64,000 nucleotides of DNA from DASQZK01 sp963732905 (GCA_963732905.1 CAVTBM010000009.1:1-64000); one strand, 5' to 3'. Shown: positions 7,214-16,074, counted from the stretch's first letter. Numbers and translations are program-made. The notes: a model not told the origin generated them from the letters alone.

Positions 7214-8302
7214 ATGGCATTTAAACAAATTCATAGCTTTTTCCCATTCAATCGTCTGTTAAAGTTTCTTATAGGATTAGCAATTGGAGTCCAATTAGTC
7301 GTCATTTTATACAATCACATAAGCGGCTATTATATTCTTGATGGGTATGTACATTTTTTTATGAGACTTTTAAGAGGCTCCTTATTGAGTTTGCTTGCAG
7401 GCTTTTTAATTGCATATCCTGATTTGTTTGTAATTCAATACATGAATAAGATTGCACCCTGGGGCAAAAATATTTTTAAAAGAATCCCATTACAGCTTGG
7501 ATTAACTGTTATTATAGCAGCAATTACAGCCACATTTATTACACTATTTGCTAATTGGATTAAAGCATATACCGACCATGAAGTTGCGAGTATTGTAATA
7601 TCCAATGTTCTGATTTATACTGTGGTAAACATCGTTGTAATGGCCATTTTTGAAGGTTGGATTCTCTTTATTGAAAGAGCAAAGGCGAAACAAATAGCAG
7701 ATAGTTTACAAACCGAACTTTCACAGATTAAATTTGAAGTGCTGAAAAGCCAGATTAATCCTCATTTCATGTTCAATAGCCTGAATGTTCTGTCAGGATT
7801 AATTAATAAGGATGTAAAAAAGGCTCAACAATTTATTGATGAGTTCTCGATGATATATCGCTATGTGCTGGAAACCATAGAACAACCGGTTGCCACCCTG
7901 GGGAAAGAACTTGAATTTATGCGGTCGTATCTTTTTTTACAACAAATTCGGTATGGCGAAAATCTAACCTATTCTGTAAATATTACAGCAAGCCTTATGG
8001 AGATGTTTCTCCCACCATTATCGTTGCAGGTAGTTCTGGAAAATGCCATGAAACACAACATTATCAACGAATTGAAACCTTTGCACATTGAAATTACCGA
8101 TGAAGCGCTTACACTTATTGTAAAGAACAATATTCAACCAAAAATTTCGAAAGGGATTTCAACCGGCTTGGGTTTAAAAAACCTCATAAAGCGATATGCA
8201 TTAATCAGCGACCTTGTGCCTGAATTTAAGGTAGAAACCAATCATTATATAGCCAAACTTCCATTGATAAGAATTGAAAACCATGAACGTACTAATCATT
8301 GA
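7214..8302 (+). CDS. LytS/YehU-family sensor histidine kinase
   Basis: A 362-residue membrane kinase. Four transmembrane helices lie near residues 15-35, 53-72, 92-112 and 126-150. A short coiled linker (about 154-176) leads to the His_kinase (PF06580) motif QINPHFMFNSLN with phospho-acceptor histidine 184. The ATP-binding part has the N-box in VLENAMKHN (about 274-282) and a glycine box in STGLGLKNLIKRY. It should phosphorylate the LytTR regulator encoded immediately downstream, whose gene overlaps by 20 bases. The short N-terminal part lacks a periplasmic sensor domain, so the signal is probably sensed in the membrane. Confidence 0.9.
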   Translation: MAFKQIHSFFPFNRLLKFLIGLAIGVQLVVILYNHISGYYILDGYVHFFMRLLRGSLLSLLAGFLIAYPDLFVIQYMNKIAPWGKNIFKRIPLQLGLTVIIAAITATFITLFANWIKAYTDHEVASIVISNVLIYTVVNIVVMAIFEGWILFIERAKAKQIADSLQTELSQIKFEVLKSQINPHFMFNSLNVLSGLINKDVKKAQQFIDEFSMIYRYVLETIEQPVATLGKELEFMRSYLFLQQIRYGENLTYSVNITASLMEMFLPPLSLQVVLENAMKHNIINELKPLHIEITDEALTLIVKNNIQPKISKGISTGLGLKNLIKRYALISDLVPEFKVETNHYIAKLPLIRIENHERTNH

Positions 8303-9038
8303 AGACGAAGTTTTTGCAGCTGAAAAGCTGGAACAAATGTTAATTGACATTAATCCGGCCATTAGCGTATTGGCAAAATTGGGCTCCATTAATGAATCGG
8401 TAAAATGGTTGATGAATAATACTTCCGACCTGATTTTTCTGGATATTCAGCTTTCCGATGGGATTAGCTTTAGCATATTCGAACAGGTAACCATCAACAC
8501 GCCAATAATCTTTACCACCGCATACGACCAATATGCCATTAAAGCATTCCAATTAAACAGCATTTCCTACCTTCTAAAGCCGATCAGGAAAAATGATCTG
8601 GAAGAGAGCCTTAAAAAGTATCAATCGCTGAAATCTGCTTTTAGTATTGACTTTGAAATGCTTTTGGCGAATATACAGGGGAGAAAACCAGATTTTAAAA
8701 AGAGATTTCTTATACAGATTGGAGAAAAAATAAAAAAAGTTGAGTTAAGCGAAATAGCTTATTTCTTTGTCCTTGAAAAAGCTGTTTATTTAAAAACCTT
8801 CCAGGGGAATTCGTACCCGGTTGATTACACACTCGATAAACTTGAAAGCCTGATCAACCCTGAAAAGTTTTTCAGAATTAACCGCAAGTATATTGTCAGC
8901 GTAGATTCTATATCCAATATGTTAGCTTATTCAAGGTCAAGAGTAAAACTGGAACTTAAACCAAACGCTGATGAAGAACTCGACACCATTGTAAGTATCG
9001 ATCGTTCTTCGGATTTCAAAAAGTGGCTGAACACTTAA
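8283..9038 (+). CDS. LytTR-family response regulator
   Basis: A 251-residue regulator from the start chosen here (MNVLIIEDEVFAAEKLEQML), preferred over an ATG nine bases upstream because receiver domains begin this way. The receiver domain covers residues 1-115 with acidic pocket E7-D8, phospho-acceptor D54 in IFLDIQLSDG and lysine near 98 in YLLKPI. The LytTR DNA-binding domain covers about 143-245 and includes FFRINRKYIVSVDSI. It overlaps the kinase gene, which implies translational coupling. Regulators of this family bind direct repeats upstream of envelope, adhesion or transport genes. The hydrolase gene 172 bases downstream is a possible target. Confidence 0.92.
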   Translation: MNVLIIEDEVFAAEKLEQMLIDINPAISVLAKLGSINESVKWLMNNTSDLIFLDIQLSDGISFSIFEQVTINTPIIFTTAYDQYAIKAFQLNSISYLLKPIRKNDLEESLKKYQSLKSAFSIDFEMLLANIQGRKPDFKKRFLIQIGEKIKKVELSEIAYFFVLEKAVYLKTFQGNSYPVDYTLDKLESLINPEKFFRINRKYIVSVDSISNMLAYSRSRVKLELKPNADEELDTIVSIDRSSDFKKWLNT

Positions 9039-9210
9039 CCTGAAAAAAAAACAAATACTGGAATTGTCGATTATAAAGTATTCGATCTCATAAGAGGGCT
9101 GGAATAGAAAGTTTATGCCTGCCATTTCGCTCTAATTACCAAGCCAAAAAAATTGCCTCTCCGGGTTTAATTAGTGCAAATTTTAAACTGATAAATAAAT
9201 TCAAACAACA

Positions 9211-10344
9211 ATGAGTATTAATTTAAAAAAAGCTTTACGTATGCTATTTATTTCGATTTCAGTTCTAATACTACCATTCCTAATCCTGTTGATTGTATTA
9301 TTCCTTTATAGCCCAGGAAAGCCCGAACCATTTTTTGATAATCATGGAAAGAAATTAAATGGAAGCATTTCAGAAAAAACCTTTGTAACCATTGGAGGCA
9401 TTCGGCAAGGAATGTTCATCAGAAGTAAAAACCTCCATAACCCGGTATTGCTTTATATACATGGAGGACCTGCTTTCCCAAATTATTTTCTTATAGAAAA
9501 ATACAAACCGGGACTTGAAGAACACTTTACAGTTTGTTACTGGGAACAGCGTGGCGGCGGTCTTTCATACAGCCCTGATATCCCACTTGAAACCATGACA
9601 TTTGAGCAGCTTACATCCGATGCCATTGAAGTCACAAACTATTTGCGTTCGCGCTTTGGGAAAGATAGGATTTATCTGATGGCTCATTCAGGCGGAACAC
9701 CCATTGCTATTCAGGCGGTAGCGAAAGCTCCACAGCTATACAGTGCATACATTGGCATGGCGCAAATCACTTGTCAGTCTGAATCGGAACGTATTGCCTA
9801 TAAGTATATGGTAGAACAATACACGGCCAAGGGCAATTTAAAAGCATTGGACGAACTAAAGAAATATCCGGTATTGGATACAGACACCTGTTTTACGAAC
9901 TTTTTCAAATCACCCTTCCGTGATAAAGCTATGCACGAACTGGGCATTGGTACTATGCGAAATATGAAATCGGTTTTTACCGGGGTGTTTATACCCGTTT
10001 GGACTTGTAAAGCTTATACGCTGAAAGAAAAAATCGATATATGGGTATCAAAATTTAAATTTGTAAAAAAGGCCAGGTTTATCGATGAGCTTTTTGAAAT
10101 GGATATTCCCACTATGGTGACTAAGATTGATATTCCAATATATTTTTTAAGTGGCAAATACGATTTGACCGTCAACATTGATTTGGCAAAAGCATATCTC
10201 GAAAAATTGCAGGCGCCACTAAAAGGGTTTTATACTTTTAAGAATTCTGCACATAGTCCCCTTTTTGAAGAACCTGAAAAGGTAGAAAGAATCATACTGT
10301 CAGACGTTTTGACAAGAACTGATACACTAACTGATAAAAATTAA
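9211..10344 (+). CDS. Membrane-anchored alpha/beta hydrolase (proline-iminopeptidase-like)
   Basis: A 377-residue protein. One hydrophobic helix (residues 11-33) anchors it, followed by an alpha/beta-hydrolase fold. HGGP at 84-87 forms the oxyanion hole, WEQRGGGLSYSP (about 111-122) corresponds to the DQRG-SxP motif of prolyl aminopeptidases, and MAHSGG carries nucleophile serine 160 in a variant G-x-S-x-G (alanine for the first glycine). A late histidine in KNSAHSPLFEEPE (about 348) completes the triad. The substrate is unknown; relatives are peptidases or esterases. The last gene of the AT-rich tract before the repeat-bearing spacer. Confidence 0.8.
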   Translation: MSINLKKALRMLFISISVLILPFLILLIVLFLYSPGKPEPFFDNHGKKLNGSISEKTFVTIGGIRQGMFIRSKNLHNPVLLYIHGGPAFPNYFLIEKYKPGLEEHFTVCYWEQRGGGLSYSPDIPLETMTFEQLTSDAIEVTNYLRSRFGKDRIYLMAHSGGTPIAIQAVAKAPQLYSAYIGMAQITCQSESERIAYKYMVEQYTAKGNLKALDELKKYPVLDTDTCFTNFFKSPFRDKAMHELGIGTMRNMKSVFTGVFIPVWTCKAYTLKEKIDIWVSKFKFVKKARFIDELFEMDIPTMVTKIDIPIYFLSGKYDLTVNIDLAKAYLEKLQAPLKGFYTFKNSAHSPLFEEPEKVERIILSDVLTRTDTLTDKN

Positions 10345-10470
10345 ATGGCAATACCAACATCAAGAGAAAAAGAGGCAGCTAAAATTGGCGTTAGCCCCGC
10401 AAAATTATCAGGGGTTCTCCCTCCCCAAAGTACGGGACAGGTTGTGAGAACCTGGAGGTGAACAGCGATG

Positions 10471-10518
10471 CCCTCATGAGTGGGCAGTATGCCTGCAATT
10501 TGGGTAACGAATAAATTC
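10471..10518 (+). repeat. Dispersed spacer repeat R2, copy B
   Basis: CCCTCATGAGTGGGCAGT to GGGTAACGAATAAATT matches the centre of the palindrome at 3833-3879 at roughly three quarters of positions. It sits in the 262-base spacer after the hydrolase gene, which also has GTTAGCC at 10390-10396. The outer arms of the palindrome are not clearly conserved in this copy. Confidence 0.5.
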
Positions 10519-10570
10519 CCCTGGGTGACCCGACTGGCGGTCATACAAGAAGGCACTGCTCAAAAATATT

Positions 10571-10601
10571 ATTGATTAGGATTTATAAAATTGTATTTTT
10601 G
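10571..10601 (+). promoter_or_regulatory. Promoter of the Xre-ImmA gene, probably giving a leaderless mRNA
   Basis: ATTG at 10571-10574, 19 bases, then TATTTTTG at 10594-10601, a full match to TAnnTTTG. The start codon begins only five bases later, about where transcription would start, so the mRNA would have almost no leader. Confidence 0.55.
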
Positions 10602-10606
10602 TATTT

Positions 10607-11788
10607 ATGGCAGAAAGAGCATTCATAACACCAAAAGTCTTTAAGTGGGCAAGGGAATCAGCTAAATTGACTGAGGAAATTGCTGCATTGAAGATTTCTG
10701 TTTCTGTCGAGAAATTGCAAGAATGGGAAAAGGGAGAAGGTCAACCAACCATACGACAGGCTCAAACCTTAGCTAAGGCTTATCGCAGGCCATTTGCGTT
10801 ATTTTTTCTTCCAGATATACCAAGCGATTTTAAACCATTACAGGACTTTAGAAAAAAAGGGTCTAAGGTACTAAGTACGTCTTCAATTTTTATTATTAGA
10901 GAAATACAACAAAAACAAGCGTGGATTAGTGAAGTAAATGAAGATAATAATGAAGAGATTATTCCCTTTGTTGGAAAATATTCACAACATAATAATCCTG
11001 GAGATATTGCAAAGAATATTATAGATACGTTGGGGATAGAACCTACCAACTACGAATCTAACAATCCGATTTTAGAATGGATAGATAAAGCTGAATCCAA
11101 TGGAATTTTTATTTCTAGAACTAGCTTTATACACTCAAAACTGAAATTAGATTCAGAAGAATTACAAGGATTTGCTATTGCTGACAAATATGCTCCATTC
11201 ATATTTATTAACTCAGAAGATTGGGATGCTCCACAATTATTTACGCTTGTGCATGAACTTGCTCACATCTGGATTAATAAAACTGGAATTTCAAATGAGA
11301 TTGAGCCGATTATAAAAGATAAAGAGAAATATAACCCAATTGAATTATTCTGTAACGAAGTCGCAGCAAATGCTCTTATGCCTGTGGAATATATTAACCA
11401 ATTAGATAGGAATAATTTTAATAATGCCAAAAATGTATTTAAAGTAGCTAAAGAATTTGGGGTTAGTTCATTTGCCTTACTTGTAAGAGCCTTAAATCTT
11501 AATTTAATTTCAATTGATACATATAAAAAATTAAAAGACCAAGCTGTGATTGAATTTAAAGAATTTTTGAGAAGAGAAGAGGAAAGGAAAGAAAAGCAAA
11601 AAGAAAAATCAAAAGATAGCCCAATTTATTATCCTTTAATAATTAATAGAAATGGACGGTTATTTACACAAACAGTGCTTGATGCATATCGAGGTGGTGA
11701 TATTGAACCGACGTTTGCCAGCAATTTACTAAATGTTAAAGTAAACAATTTTCCAAAGCTTGAATCTCAAATGTATAGATGGATGTAA
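10607..11788 (+). CDS. Xre-family regulator fused to ImmA/IrrE zinc metallopeptidase
   Basis: A 393-residue two-domain protein. Residues 1-65 form an Xre-like helix-turn-helix (VSVEKLQEWEKGEGQPTIRQ), followed by RPFALFFLPDIPSDF, the usual linker in this family. The ImmA/IrrE (DUF955) peptidase domain spans about 150-300 with the zinc motif HELAH at 216-220 and a downstream glutamate in FCNEVAANALMP (about 253-258). Family members cleave repressors or antitoxins, or act as antitoxins themselves. The C-terminus has a lysine/glutamate-rich helix (about 318-345). It overlaps the PIN-domain gene by 10 bases, a known toxin-antitoxin-like pairing. Its own promoter lies directly upstream. Confidence 0.88.
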   Translation: MAERAFITPKVFKWARESAKLTEEIAALKISVSVEKLQEWEKGEGQPTIRQAQTLAKAYRRPFALFFLPDIPSDFKPLQDFRKKGSKVLSTSSIFIIREIQQKQAWISEVNEDNNEEIIPFVGKYSQHNNPGDIAKNIIDTLGIEPTNYESNNPILEWIDKAESNGIFISRTSFIHSKLKLDSEELQGFAIADKYAPFIFINSEDWDAPQLFTLVHELAHIWINKTGISNEIEPIIKDKEKYNPIELFCNEVAANALMPVEYINQLDRNNFNNAKNVFKVAKEFGVSSFALLVRALNLNLISIDTYKKLKDQAVIEFKEFLRREEERKEKQKEKSKDSPIYYPLIINRNGRLFTQTVLDAYRGGDIEPTFASNLLNVKVNNFPKLESQMYRWM

Positions 11789-12297
11789 ATAATGTGAAAT
11801 ATTGTTTGGATGCAAATGTTTTAATTCAAGCTTGGCAAAAATATTATTCACGAGATATTTGCCCTGAGTACTGGGAGTTATTAAACAAATTTGGGCAAGA
11901 AGGTAAACTGTTTATTCCTGCCCTAGTTCAAGAAGAGATAACAAGAACTGAAGATGATTTATCGCGCTGGCTAAAATCTAGTAATATACCTATTAGGGAA
12001 ATCACCGAAAATGTTACTAAATGTCTAAATGGCATTTATGCTGCCAACCCAGATCATAAATATTTAGTTGATAGCGTTAAAGGTAGATCTATAGCAGATC
12101 CTTGGGTTATTGCGCATGCAATTAATGAAAATGCAATCGTTGTTACAAAAGAAGAAAAAGTTACTGCATTAAATAAGAAAAAAAATAAGATAAAAATACC
12201 TGATGTTTGTGACAACATGAAAGTCAAATGGATGAATGATTTTCAACTAATAAGAGAACTGGGAATTAAATTTAGTTGTCAAATTGAGAACAAATAA
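11779..12297 (+). CDS. DUF4411 PIN-like nuclease, putative toxin
   Basis: A 172-residue PIN-fold protein. The N-terminal acidic motif YCLDANVLIQAW (about 8-19) supplies the first catalytic aspartate, EEI near 53-55 the second acid, and SIADPWVIAHA (about 109-119) the third with the conserved alanine/tryptophan of DUF4411. VVTKEEKV near 127-134 matches the typical penultimate PIN strand. Its start overlaps the Xre-ImmA gene, so the two are translated together. Such pairs are classed as type II toxin-antitoxin-like modules from comparative genomics; the RNA target is unknown. Confidence 0.85.
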   Translation: MDVNNVKYCLDANVLIQAWQKYYSRDICPEYWELLNKFGQEGKLFIPALVQEEITRTEDDLSRWLKSSNIPIREITENVTKCLNGIYAANPDHKYLVDSVKGRSIADPWVIAHAINENAIVVTKEEKVTALNKKKNKIKIPDVCDNMKVKWMNDFQLIRELGIKFSCQIENK

Positions 12298-12602
12298 TGT
12301 ATGAACCGTCAATAATTGGTATAGTGCATGCAGGTTTTAGCGTTTTCCAAAGGCTTAGCTTCACTGAGCTCTCTTCAGTCTGTTGTGGCTCGTAAATAAA
12401 AGCTGGTTGACCTGTTAGCTTACTCCGAAGCATGAATAATGAAAAAGGGGCAAAGAGAACAACAGAGGGGGAAAATGTTTTCATGGCAGCTTGTTAACCG
12501 AACCTCTAAAGATTTTTACCTGAAGAATCCGCGTATTCTTTTTCGATACCGGTCAGGGCCTGATAACTTGAAAATCCTTCTACCCCTGATCATCTGCTGG
12601 AG
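12298..12602 (+). repeat. Spacer with repeat R1, copy B; end of the AT-rich tract
   Basis: This 305-base gap separates the convergent PIN and DUF4832 genes. Bases 12317-12391 are a shortened, diverged copy of repeat R1 at 2701-2790, lacking about 15 central bases. GTTAGCT at 12414-12420 resembles an integron core site. From about 12,480 the base composition becomes clearly more GC-rich. I see no gene and no clear terminator here. Confidence 0.45.
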
Positions 12603-15600
12603 TTATTCCAGGATGATCTTCTTTACAACCACATCTTTCTTCATCACATTCAGCTGCAGGAAAAAAATGCCGTGGCCTATATCCGTTACAGGTATGGAGA
12701 ACTCATTCTCCTGCAGGCTGCCGATCTCAACCGACCTCGTATAGGCCAGCCTGCCGTCGATGGAATACACCTTCAGGATCACGTTTCCCGATTGGCCTGT
12801 ACCAAATTTGATATGCAGTTCATCACTGGCAGGAACCGGCCAGACAACGATATCATCGGGACTTTTTAATTCTTCGATGCCGGTGGTTGTGGAAAGCTGT
12901 ACCGGTCCCGCGGTCTCTGATTTTCCGGCAAAATTGTAACTGTAAACGGAATATTCATACAAGGTATTCCTGTCCAGCCCGTCATCGATAAGCTGGTATT
13001 CATTCCTTGACAGGTCGAATTCCACTTCCACTCCGTTGGATTTATTCGTTCTGGTAACCACATACCCGTCACAGTCGTCGCATTTTCCCCAGCTGACAAT
13101 CAGCTTGGTGCTTGGTGATGAAACCGAATTTCTCACGGAAAAGTCTTCCAGGCTGGAAGCTTTCAGTATCCGTTCATATTGCAGCGTTGCCCTGTTCCTG
13201 AAGGGAAGGTATAATGGCTGATGGTTCGCGTGAATGACAACGGCAAAGGATAAATACTGGTGAGAATTGTCGATGGAAAGTGAAGAGAGGGGGATCTTAA
13301 ATTCCCGGTCGTGTGAATTGGTCATGAAAGAATCGATCAAGGAAACCTCTGTCCAGGATCCCGATGTATATTGATAAAGCGTGTCGTTTACGCATTTGAA
13401 TTCAAAGCCGGAACTTTTCCATGAAGGGTTGATTTCCCCCGTGAGGGGATTGTTATCTGTATCGATGTACAATTCGGATCCCTCAATGGAATCTCCTGAG
13501 AGTAAGATATTGAGATCGTCGTTGCTGCAATAGACCTTTAAAAAAATGTCCCTGCCCTGGGCCGATATTCCCTGAAGCGGGGGAATGGCATTCCAGTCGT
13601 TTTCATCGCCGTCGATCCGGATCACTGGATACCTGAAATGGCATTCGCCTGGCGTTTGAGCGGAAACCACCTTGGAGTAATCGGAATTGATACCGTCCTT
13701 TACCCGAAATATCCGGTAACTGACCGTGGAATTGGCATCCAGGTTATTGTCCCTGAAATAATTGACCGGGGATAATCCGGAGAAGACGGATACCGGGGTG
13801 AACGTATTGTCGCCGCCGGGGCTTTTTTCAATGACGAATTGCGCTGTTGAATCCTTTTCTTCCGGGGCAAAACTGATGATATTGTTGTTGCACCACGACG
13901 TCAGGTACGCAGCCGGGGTCGCGGGAAATGGTTTGATCCCGTAGGAGATCATGCTTTCTCCGGGGGCGGGCAGGGCCTCGTTCGTGGACCAGTCGGCTGA
14001 TACGGTCAGCACTCCTGCCCTGATATTCCCATTGAGGCCTTGCGGGCCAAAAGAACTTACGGGTACGGCAACCTCAACCGTCGTATCATTCCCGGCAAAA
14101 TCCAGCTGGCCGGTAACCAGGCTCCAGTCCCAGTCGCTGCTACCATTGGCGCCGTTATATTTGTAGATCTCGTTGTTTTGAATGAGAAAATCGATGCCGT
14201 CGTCATCTGACCAGGTATAGTAATTCATTCCCGTGCTGCCATCGTGATCGGCATCGATGAATATCTGGGTGTTCGGGTTCAGGTTTGTGCCTTTGAGGAG
14301 GAAAAACAGCGTGTCTGCATTGTTATGAAGCTTGACCATCTTCAGCATTGTATTTGACGGAACAGTGCCGGCGGTATCGGTCATGCTCCAGTCTGCCGGG
14401 TCTCCGTCAATGATAATATGTGTGATATCGGTGTTATTACTATCATAATTGATAAAATAATCGTTGCCTGTATAGGACTTGTGGTAGGAAGCTTCATCGT
14501 TTACGTATAAAACATGATGGAGCGAATTCATACCAAGGGATTCGTTCCATACACCGTTATTTGCAAGCCTGACGGAAAATTCGGGATTATGTTTGATGGT
14601 AAGCCTTGGGTCCGGAAGATTCAGGTAGACGTCGTAAGCGCCATTGGGCACAAAAGACGGAATACCGATTTCAGCGGAGACGTCGATAGAGGTGTTCAGT
14701 TCATATTTTCTCAGATCAATATCGAACGGGTAATAATACAGTTTTCCCGTTTCCTTGTTCCGGATGACAACTTCCAGGGCTCTCGGGTTCATGGGATTTG
14801 AATAGCCGAAATTTTCAAGGGTGAATGAAACGGTGGCCGAACTTCCACTCCGGCAGGAATCCTGCAGTCGTGAGTCGATCAGGAAGTACCGGTATCCGAG
14901 CCTTTTCTGCATCTCGGAAAAGCAGCCGCCGGCTTTCCAGTTACTGATGGTTTGACCGAAGTAATCGATGTTAATGAAGCTCCAGTGAAAGCGTTCCATT
15001 TCATAGGTGCTCGTATCGCAGTTGGACCGTGGTTCGTACCACGCGCATGTTTCTCCTCCGATGGACGTGTATTTCGAGTCCTGTTCCAGGTAATGTTTAT
15101 CATACTGGATATTGTGATAGGATCCGACGTCATTGCTGGAGGAAGCAAAGCAGTCATTGTGGTGAGAAATTCTCGATTTGGGTGATCCGGAGTAGGCCTC
15201 TTCGGCGGTAACCGGGATGGAATCGAAAAGTTGCCTTTTGTAACCTACATATCTCAGCTGGATCATCCGGTCCTTGGGGATGGCATCAAGAAGGTTATAT
15301 ACCAGTGTTTTTCGTTCCTGCAGATCTTCATCGGTGACATTATCAGGTGAGCCGGTCGCAAAATAATCGGTATAGTACCATTCTCCCCACGCTCCAATGA
15401 AACCAGCCTGGAGAACGAAAATGACATCGGAATTTTCGATGAGAATCGGCTTCAGCTGTTCAATATGGCTGTTAACCTGCCCGGGAGAGGCATCTCCGTA
15501 AGGCTTGGTCATGGATGAGGTATAGGCGAAACGGATGACGCCTTTTATGCCGGCGAGGCGCATGTGGCTGAAATCCTCCCTGATCTTGTCGAGATAAGCC

Positions 15601-15860
15601 TGTGAGATCGGGGAATTCACGAAGTCGCGCATATAAAATATCCGGTAGATAATCGTATAACCCTGGTCCCGGTACGATTTCAGGGTACTCACACTCAATG
15701 AGCTGTTCGCGTCACTTCGTTCCGTGTATCTGTAAAAGCCCCGTTCCGGATTAGTGATCACGGAATCGCTGTATTGATAAGTATGATTCGAAAAGGTCTG
15801 TGCATTTGCCGTTCCCCATATACATATGAGGATAGCCGGAAGTAAAAGTTTCTTTATCAT
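12603..15860 (-). CDS. DUF4874/DUF4832 surface protein with CBM9-like modules and T9SS sorting domain
   Basis: A 1085-residue secreted protein. The signal peptide ends near residue 21 (ANAQ). Residues 30-200 match DUF4874 (SVITNPERGFYRYTE; a TIM-barrel-like core with FIGAWGEWYYTDYF), and about 205-430 match DUF4832. Two domains opening with IDGD and a DxDxDxxTG-like loop, at about 483-640 and 747-895, resemble CBM9-type carbohydrate-binding modules. Fibronectin-III-like segments follow each. A type A T9SS domain fills about 1005-1085, with PVPASDELHIKF replacing the usual YPNP. DUF4832 proteins occur in polysaccharide loci; their catalytic role is not established. It is the last gene of the SusCD locus, and the DUF4874 core is the best candidate for the missing hydrolase. 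Confidence 0.82.
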   Translation of the reverse strand: MIKKLLLPAILICIWGTANAQTFSNHTYQYSDSVITNPERGFYRYTERSDANSSLSVSTLKSYRDQGYTIIYRIFYMRDFVNSPISQAYLDKIREDFSHMRLAGIKGVIRFAYTSSMTKPYGDASPGQVNSHIEQLKPILIENSDVIFVLQAGFIGAWGEWYYTDYFATGSPDNVTDEDLQERKTLVYNLLDAIPKDRMIQLRYVGYKRQLFDSIPVTAEEAYSGSPKSRISHHNDCFASSSNDVGSYHNIQYDKHYLEQDSKYTSIGGETCAWYEPRSNCDTSTYEMERFHWSFINIDYFGQTISNWKAGGCFSEMQKRLGYRYFLIDSRLQDSCRSGSSATVSFTLENFGYSNPMNPRALEVVIRNKETGKLYYYPFDIDLRKYELNTSIDVSAEIGIPSFVPNGAYDVYLNLPDPRLTIKHNPEFSVRLANNGVWNESLGMNSLHHVLYVNDEASYHKSYTGNDYFINYDSNNTDITHIIIDGDPADWSMTDTAGTVPSNTMLKMVKLHNNADTLFFLLKGTNLNPNTQIFIDADHDGSTGMNYYTWSDDDGIDFLIQNNEIYKYNGANGSSDWDWSLVTGQLDFAGNDTTVEVAVPVSSFGPQGLNGNIRAGVLTVSADWSTNEALPAPGESMISYGIKPFPATPAAYLTSWCNNNIISFAPEEKDSTAQFVIEKSPGGDNTFTPVSVFSGLSPVNYFRDNNLDANSTVSYRIFRVKDGINSDYSKVVSAQTPGECHFRYPVIRIDGDENDWNAIPPLQGISAQGRDIFLKVYCSNDDLNILLSGDSIEGSELYIDTDNNPLTGEINPSWKSSGFEFKCVNDTLYQYTSGSWTEVSLIDSFMTNSHDREFKIPLSSLSIDNSHQYLSFAVVIHANHQPLYLPFRNRATLQYERILKASSLEDFSVRNSVSSPSTKLIVSWGKCDDCDGYVVTRTNKSNGVEVEFDLSRNEYQLIDDGLDRNTLYEYSVYSYNFAGKSETAGPVQLSTTTGIEELKSPDDIVVWPVPASDELHIKFGTGQSGNVILKVYSIDGRLAYTRSVEIGSLQENEFSIPVTDIGHGIFFLQLNVMKKDVVVKKIILE

Positions 15861-16074
15861 CAGTTATTTTTTTCGAATTTATGAGGAATCATCCAGTATC
15901 AGCAAGGGCCAGGTATAGCACGGTCTGATGACATTAAAAAGGACATTGACTATCCGCAAAAGCCGGTCTTCAGAACAGGGGGCTTGTGTTTTCGTTTCAG
16001 AGAAAGGGAAGGTTCTGTTGCCAGAACCTTCCCATCTATCAGGGTAGATTGAATCGCTTAGGGTTGCGCAATAT

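Noticed and set aside
10345..10461. A 38-codon plus-strand frame directly after the hydrolase gene
   Set aside because: It runs into the spacer with GTTAGCC and repeat R2 and shows no conserved features.
12439..12744. A 101-codon plus-strand frame at the edge of the DUF4832 gene
   Set aside because: Mostly antisense to the 3' end of that gene, with a composition typical of shadow frames.
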